This document shows positions 5,197-9,283 of a stretch of DNA of 9,283 bases, piece after piece. The DNA comes from Gammaproteobacteria bacterium (lineage in GTDB: Bacteria > Pseudomonadota > Gammaproteobacteria > S012-40), in contig JALSHN010000377.1 of the NCBI GenBank assembly GCA_026982215.1, positions 1 through 9,283 on the forward strand, written 5' to 3'. Every line of letters starts with the position of its first letter. Within the stretch, counting starts at the first letter, position 1. The position numbers and the translations under genes are program-made. A model generated the notes under the pieces. That model saw only the letters and a list, made by a program, of their open reading frames with translations, made no database searches and was not told the origin of the DNA.

Positions 5197-7457
5197 CCCT
5201 GCACCAAGCGGCACCCCATGGCGCGCAGCGCCTCCATCACCCGCAGATCCTCCACCCCCTCGGCCAGCACCGTCATCCCCAAACCACGCGCCAGCCCCAC
5301 CACCGCCTCGACGATCACCCGATCCTCGGGACACTCGGTGAGACGGGTGACGAAACGCCGGTCGATCTTGATCTCGTGCAACGGCATCCGCTGCAGATAG
5401 GCCAACGAGGAATAGCCGGTACCGAAATCATCCAACGACAGATGCACCCCCATCTGCGCCAGCCGATGCAACTGCGCCAAGGCGTGTTCCGGCTCGGCCA
5501 CCAACTGCGTCTCGGTGATCTCGAGACACAGGCAAGAAGCCGGCAGCCCGTGGGCCCCCAAGGCCCGCTCCACCTGCTTGGCAAAATCCATCTCGGCCAG
5601 ATTGTGGGCGGAAAGATTCACCGAAACGCGGAAATCCCGCCCCGCCGAACGCCAGGACCGCATCTGCTCCAAGGCCCGATCCAGCACCCAGCGGGTCAGC
5701 GGACCCATCAAACCACACTGCTCCGCCAAGGGAACGAACTCCGCCGGACTCACCGGCTTGCCCTCCGGCCCCTGCCAGCGCAACAGGGCCTCCACCCCCA
5801 CCACCTTGTGGGAACAGACGTTCACCTGCGGCTGATAGACCAGCGACAGGCCCTCGCCACTGCACACCGAGGCCCGCAGGGCGCCTTCCAGGGTATCGCG
5901 GTACCGGCGCAACTGATCACTGGCCTCATCGTAGACCTGCCAATCGCGACCACTGTGCTTGGCCTGGTACATGGCCACATCGGCCAGACGCATGAGCTGC
6001 CCCGCCTCCTTGCCGTGATGAGGCGAAAGGGCGATGCCGATACTGATCCCCACCTGCAGTTCACGACCCTCGATCTCAATGGGACGCTCCAAGGCCGAAA
6101 CCAGCTTGCCGGCCACCACCGCCGCCTCGTGCTCATCACGCACCCCGGGAATCAGGGCGGCGAATTCGTCCCCACCCAGGCGCGCCAACGGCTCCCCCCC
6201 CTCCTCCACCCGAGAGAGCACGTCACTCTTGCGCAACACCGAGGCCAGTCGCTGTCCCACCTCCGCCAGCAACAGATCGCCGGTGACATGGCCCAGGTTG
6301 TCGTTGACCCACTTGAAACGATCCAGATCCATCAAAAACACCGCGAACGGGGCATGACGGTGGCGGTTGAGACGCACATGAAAATCCAGCATCTCGTTGA
6401 AACGGGAGCGGTTGGGCAGACGGGTGAGGGAATCGGTGTAAGCCATCCGCTCCAGGGTGTCATAGAGGCTCTCCAGCTCCTCGCTGGTGCGATTGAACGA
6501 CTCGGTGAGCGCCCGCACCTCCTCCACCCCCTGCGGATCCAGCCGCTGGCCGAGCACGTCCTTGTCTTCCACCAGCCGCCCCAGGACGTGGCGCAGCCGA
6601 TCCAACGGCTGCAGCGCCTGACGATCGAGCACCCGCCACAGCACCACGACGATGAGCAAAGTGAACACCAGACCGACCCCACCCACCACCCAACTCAGCC
6701 GGTTCAAGCGCTGCAACAGCTCGCGGACGTCCTTGGCGGCCCACACCTCCAGCACCCCACCCTCGCCCTCGAGGCGATGACCGCCCAGCAACCAACGCCC
6801 TGCCCCCGCCTCGGGCCAACCCTCCCCGTAATGCCACTGATCCACCCCATAATGCAGGGCCACCGGCAGGCGCAGAAAATCCTTCAATTTCAACAACTGG
6901 GGAACGGGATCGAGCAAAAGCTGCACATAACCCTTGGGACTCAGGCCACCCACCGGCTTCACCACCAGCCACCACGGGCGACCGGCGACGAAACACAGCG
7001 CCGCGGCGGTACGGATCCGCGCCACTCCCCGGCGGGCACGCAACCGCCCCAGGGTCTCCGGGCACACCGACTCCCCCTGGACCCGACTCTCACTGGAGAG
7101 CACCCATGGCCTCAGCTGGGGATCCAGTAAGGCCAAACGCCCCAGCCGCACCACCTCGGCGGTGACATAGTACTGGTGAAACTGGGCATCGAGGATGCGG
7201 CGCAATCGCGCCTGCTCCCCCTGGCTCAGTGCCTGATCGAAGCCCGCCTCCTTGTGCAGATCGAGCACCATGGACTCCGCCACCCCGGTCAAACGTTGCA
7301 GCAGCGGCTCACTCTCCACCGCCACCAGCTCGGCCACATAACGGCGTTGGCTCTCCAACGCCAGCTCGCGAAACCCCCAACCGGTGAGCTCGGCCAGCAG
7401 GATACCGAGGCCGCCGAGGACGATGGCGAAGAGAGACAACAGACGCCGCAGGCTCAT
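5106..7457 (-). CDS. Membrane-anchored GGDEF-EAL protein (diguanylate cyclase/phosphodiesterase)
   Basis: This 783-residue inner-membrane protein is predicted to make and/or degrade c-di-GMP. Its order is TM1 (~5-25), a ~225-residue periplasmic region with two cysteines (132, 155), TM2 (~255-275), a HAMP-like linker and coiled region (~276-335), GGDEF (~338-510) and EAL (~525-770). The GGDEF site is intact (RLGGDEF, 426-432; DLDRFKWVND 377-386), with a possible inhibitory site RKSD at 409-412. Ten extra residues separate that site from GGDEF. The EAL domain has EALLR (556-560), Asn614, Glu646, DDFGTGYSS (676-684), Lys697, Glu733 and QGY (753-755), so phosphodiesterase activity is plausible. 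The start ATG at 7457 is chosen over one 66 nt upstream, because AGGGG lies 4 nt before it and TM1 follows directly. The periplasmic sensor type was not recognised. The 3' end overlaps the cyclotransferase gene by 91 bp. Confidence 0.95.
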   Translation of the reverse strand: MSLRRLLSLFAIVLGGLGILLAELTGWGFRELALESQRRYVAELVAVESEPLLQRLTGVAESMVLDLHKEAGFDQALSQGEQARLRRILDAQFHQYYVTAEVVRLGRLALLDPQLRPWVLSSESRVQGESVCPETLGRLRARRGVARIRTAAALCFVAGRPWWLVVKPVGGLSPKGYVQLLLDPVPQLLKLKDFLRLPVALHYGVDQWHYGEGWPEAGAGRWLLGGHRLEGEGGVLEVWAAKDVRELLQRLNRLSWVVGGVGLVFTLLIVVVLWRVLDRQALQPLDRLRHVLGRLVEDKDVLGQRLDPQGVEEVRALTESFNRTSEELESLYDTLERMAYTDSLTRLPNRSRFNEMLDFHVRLNRHRHAPFAVFLMDLDRFKWVNDNLGHVTGDLLLAEVGQRLASVLRKSDVLSRVEEGGEPLARLGGDEFAALIPGVRDEHEAAVVAGKLVSALERPIEIEGRELQVGISIGIALSPHHGKEAGQLMRLADVAMYQAKHSGRDWQVYDEASDQLRRYRDTLEGALRASVCSGEGLSLVYQPQVNVCSHKVVGVEALLRWQGPEGKPVSPAEFVPLAEQCGLMGPLTRWVLDRALEQMRSWRSAGRDFRVSVNLSAHNLAEMDFAKQVERALGAHGLPASCLCLEITETQLVAEPEHALAQLHRLAQMGVHLSLDDFGTGYSSLAYLQRMPLHEIKIDRRFVTRLTECPEDRVIVEAVVGLARGLGMTVLAEGVEDLRVMEALRAMGCRLVQGYFISPPLAADGLASWFAEWEGRFAGRASS
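5169..5185 (+). repeat. GC-rich inverted repeat in the convergent gene overlap
   Basis: A perfect 7-bp stem (CGCCGCC / GGCGGCG) encloses a 3-nt AAC loop just before the cyclotransferase stop and inside the 3' coding end of the opposite gene. Neither strand has a following T-run, so a factor-independent terminator is not shown. It could slow polymerase from either side, or be chance in GC-rich DNA. Confidence 0.3.
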
Positions 7458-7536
7458 TTTTCCCCTGATCCCGGCAAGTCCTTTGCTATGGTTGAAGGTT
7501 CGACCCTCCTCTACGGCAATCACAGGAAAAAACTTG
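7458..7536. promoter_or_regulatory. Divergent intergenic region between GGDEF-EAL and ferritin-VIT1 genes
   Basis: These 79 nt must hold the promoters of both divergent genes unless transcription begins inside a coding region. On the minus strand AGGGG (7466-7462) is the ribosome site for the GGDEF-EAL gene. On the plus strand AGGA (7524-7527) lies 9 nt before the VIT1 ATG. A plus-strand extended -10-like TGCTATGGT (7484-7492) is the best promoter candidate, without a good -35. No convincing Fur box or other operator was seen. Confidence 0.4.
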
Positions 7537-8637
7537 ATGCAACAGGACGAGCTCCGCCGCCGGGCGCTGCATTTCTACCGCAACGAGATACACGACCATC
7601 TGCTTTATCAGGCCTTGGCCGAGAACGCGCGCGATCCCGAACTGGCCAGACAACTGCAACGCATCAGCCGCATGGAACGCGGCCATGCCCGTTTCTGGGC
7701 CCAGGTGGTGCGACAACTGGGGGGCGAGGTACCCGAGACCGTGCCACCGCCACGGGTGAAACTGGCCGCAATGCGGCTGTTGGCCCGCCTGGTCAGCCCG
7801 CTGTGGCTGGTGGCCCTGCTGGAGATGAGCGAGGGCGGGGCGCAGCGGGCGTACTTCCGCCTGTGGCAGGCCCGGCTGCTGGACGACAAGGCACAGAAGA
7901 CCCTGGGGGCGGTGATCCTCGACGAAATGGAACACGAGCAGGTGTTCCGCGCCGAGGCCGAGCGCCTCGGCGGCAACAACGTGCGCGATTTCGTCCTGGG
8001 GATGAACGACGGGCTGGTGGAGATCCTCGGCGCCGTCACCGGCCTCTCCGCCGCCTACCCCGGCGCCCCGCGGGTGGTGGCCCTCTCCGGACTGATCGTC
8101 GGCGTCGCCGGGGCCTTGTCCATGGGCATCGGCGCCTTCATTTCGGTGCGCTCGCAGCGGCAGGTGAACGAGGCCCGCCGCCGCCACATGGACATCCTGT
8201 TCGCCGTCGCCCCCCAACGGGCGCATCAAGCCCTGCAAGAGAAGCTGAGTGGCTCCGGGCTCCCGGAGACGGTAAGCCGCGAGGTGGCCGAACGTCTCGG
8301 CGACGACCCGCAGGCGGTGCGCGGGCTGCTGCTGGAGCCGGTGACGGAGAACGAGTTGCGCTCGGCCCTCTTCACCGGTTTCGCCTATCTGTTCGGGGTG
8401 ATCTTCCCCCTCACCCCCTACTTCTTCGCCGACACCTCACTCACCGCCCTGGTGGGCTCGGTGACGTTCGCCGGCCTGGCCCTGGCCACCGTGGGTCTGT
8501 TCATCGCCACCCTCTCCGGCATCTCCATCCGCAGCAAGATCCTGGAGATGGTGAGCGCCGGCCTCACCGCCGCCGCCCTGGCCTACGGTTTCGGCCTGGC
8601 GATGCAACGTCTGTTCGGCATCGAGGCCCTGGGCTGA
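7537..8637 (+). CDS. Ferritin-like domain fused to VIT1/CCC1 iron/manganese transporter domain
   Basis: This 366-residue protein joins an N-terminal rubrerythrin-type four-helix domain (~5-145) to a VIT1/CCC1 membrane domain (~150-360), like membrane-bound ferritins of the Mbfa kind. The ferritin-like half has a full diiron-type ligand pattern: Glu17, Glu47-x-x-His50, Glu96 or Glu99, and Glu130-x-x-His133. The VIT1 half starts with the signature RDFVLGMNDGLVEILGAVTG (150-169), then MGIGAFISVRSQ (196-207), a cytoplasmic segment (~208-270) and three more predicted membrane helices, about five in all. Related proteins export or compartmentalise Fe2+ or Mn2+, protecting against metal and oxidative stress; that role is inferred here. 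The ATG at 7537 has AGGA 9 nt upstream. An in-frame ATG at 7384 would run through the opposite gene's start and adds no domain. The stop TGA directly abuts the stop of the convergent downstream gene. Confidence 0.92.
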   Translation: MQQDELRRRALHFYRNEIHDHLLYQALAENARDPELARQLQRISRMERGHARFWAQVVRQLGGEVPETVPPPRVKLAAMRLLARLVSPLWLVALLEMSEGGAQRAYFRLWQARLLDDKAQKTLGAVILDEMEHEQVFRAEAERLGGNNVRDFVLGMNDGLVEILGAVTGLSAAYPGAPRVVALSGLIVGVAGALSMGIGAFISVRSQRQVNEARRRHMDILFAVAPQRAHQALQEKLSGSGLPETVSREVAERLGDDPQAVRGLLLEPVTENELRSALFTGFAYLFGVIFPLTPYFFADTSLTALVGSVTFAGLALATVGLFIATLSGISIRSKILEMVSAGLTAAALAYGFGLAMQRLFGIEALG

Positions 8638-9283
8638 TCACGTCACCGGCAGACACCACAGGCGCGAATGGGGCAGGCACAGCCCCAGGTCGATCTCTTC
8701 CACCACCTCGAAACGCAGCGGATCGATGAGGGCCACCACACCGCGCTCGCCCAGAGAGGCGGCGATGAGCCCGCCGGGCAGGAAATCCAAGGTACCCACC
8801 GCCGCCCCCAGTTCCAACGCCTCGGGGGCATGCAGCGAGGGCAGGTCGTTGAGGTCGAAGGCCAGCAACTCACCCTGGCGCAGATTGGCCCGTTGCGCCT
8901 CGTTGCCCGTGGCACCGGTGCTGAGGTAGAGAGTGGCACCGTCGGGAGAGAAGAAATACTTGGAAAAATACACGTCCGGCACCATCAGGCGGTCGCGTAT
9001 CTCCAAGGTCTCGGGATCCATCACCGACAGCCGTGCCAGCACGTGCGCCGGGTCGGATTTGCGGTCGGCGCCACGGCCGATGAGCCAGCGTCCCCCGGGG
9101 GTGGCGAACAGATTGCTGTGACCGGGAAAATCAGCCCGGCGGAGGATCTCCAGGCGTTTGGGATCCACTTCCACCACGTTGCCGTAGCCGTTGTTGAGGT
9201 TGTAGACGTGGCCGGTATGGACGGAGAAGGCGGTGCCATGGGGGTAGGCATGGTTGCCGTCACCGTCCTCGCGCTCAGGCTCG
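8638..9283 (-). CDS. Probable beta-propeller (YncE-like) protein, C-terminal part, open at window edge
   Basis: The minus-strand frame is open from the right edge of the window to a TGA at 8640-8638, giving at least 214 residues without a start. The GTG at 9177 is only an internal codon; the family-like sequence continues upstream of it. Repeating segments of ~40 residues are visible, with phrases such as VEVDPKRLEIL, SVMDPETLEIRD, FSPDGATLYLSTG and ALIDPLRFEVVEEID. This is the strand pattern of YncE-like or cytochrome d1-like propellers, in which repeats read 'value attached to a DP-x-x-LE statement'. No heme motif, catalytic motif, membrane segment or signal is visible in this part. Two cysteines lie near the C-terminus. 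Its function is unknown; a binding or scaffold role in the periplasm is possible but not shown. It converges on the VIT1 gene with no intergenic base. Confidence 0.75.
   Translation of the reverse strand, partial: EPEREDGDGNHAYPHGTAFSVHTGHVYNLNNGYGNVVEVDPKRLEILRRADFPGHSNLFATPGGRWLIGRGADRKSDPAHVLARLSVMDPETLEIRDRLMVPDVYFSKYFFSPDGATLYLSTGATGNEAQRANLRQGELLAFDLNDLPSLHAPEALELGAAVGTLDFLPGGLIAASLGERGVVALIDPLRFEVVEEIDLGLCLPHSRLWCLPVT

Noticed and set aside
4120..5334. Minus-strand open frame of 404 codons opposite the cyclotransferase
   Set aside because: Antisense to a gene with an unbroken series of cyclotransferase motifs; low-complexity Gly/Ala composition and no recognisable domain.
5376..7130. 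Plus-strand open frame of 584 codons opposite the GGDEF-EAL gene
   Set aside because: Gln/His/Pro-rich composition with no domain, lying opposite intact GGDEF and EAL motifs.
7492..7520. Possible sigma70 promoter TTGAAG - 17 nt - GGCAAT before the VIT1 gene
   Set aside because: The -10 element matches the consensus at only three positions and lies too close to the ribosome site to be convincing.
7176..8729. Plus-strand 517-codon frame spanning the divergent promoter and VIT1 gene
   Set aside because: It crosses the starts of two well-supported genes, and its product is Arg/Pro/Gly-rich with no family motif.
988..9283. A hidden defence system, CRISPR array or mobile element
   Set aside because: No direct-repeat array, transposase, integrase, nuclease or toxin-antitoxin motif was found on either strand; the genes are metabolic, redox, signalling and transport genes.

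Overview
The window is a gene-dense, very GC-rich stretch of bacterial chromosome. It most likely comes from a gammaproteobacterium, possibly of the Chromatiales/Ectothiorhodospiraceae kind. That placement is an inference from the base composition, the proteobacterial purD-purE-tsaC-hemF housekeeping run and the protein motifs; no marker RNA gene is present to fix it.

Positions 1-5196 hold six plus-strand genes packed like an operon: purD (5' end cut by the window edge), purE, tsaC, hemF, a tetraheme c-type cytochrome lipoprotein, and a periplasmic glutaminyl-peptide cyclotransferase. The junctions are -4, +11, +12, +3 and -17 nt. The first two genes serve purine synthesis, the third makes the threonylcarbamoyl-AMP needed for tRNA t6A, and the fourth makes heme from coproporphyrinogen under oxygen. 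The last two act outside the cytoplasmic membrane. The cytochrome is the most unusual protein: its N-terminal half looks like a UshA/calcineurin-type metallophosphatase whose metal ligands have all been replaced, followed by four CxxCH heme sites.

Positions 5106-7457 (minus strand) encode a membrane-anchored GGDEF-EAL protein with both active-site signatures intact. Its 3' end overlaps the cyclotransferase gene tail-to-tail by 91 bp. A 79-nt gap separates its start from a divergent plus-strand gene (7537-8637) for a ferritin-like/VIT1 (CCC1) fusion, predicted to bind and move iron or manganese across the membrane.

Positions 8638-9283 (minus strand) hold the C-terminal part of a probable beta-propeller protein of unknown role, open at the window edge. 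Its stop codon directly abuts that of the VIT1 gene. I saw no tRNA, rRNA, CRISPR array, insertion sequence, phage gene or attachment site, and no gene-free stretch over 300 bases. I found no clearly new multi-gene system; the most interesting items are the degenerate phosphatase-tetraheme fusion and the antisense-overlapping gene ends.
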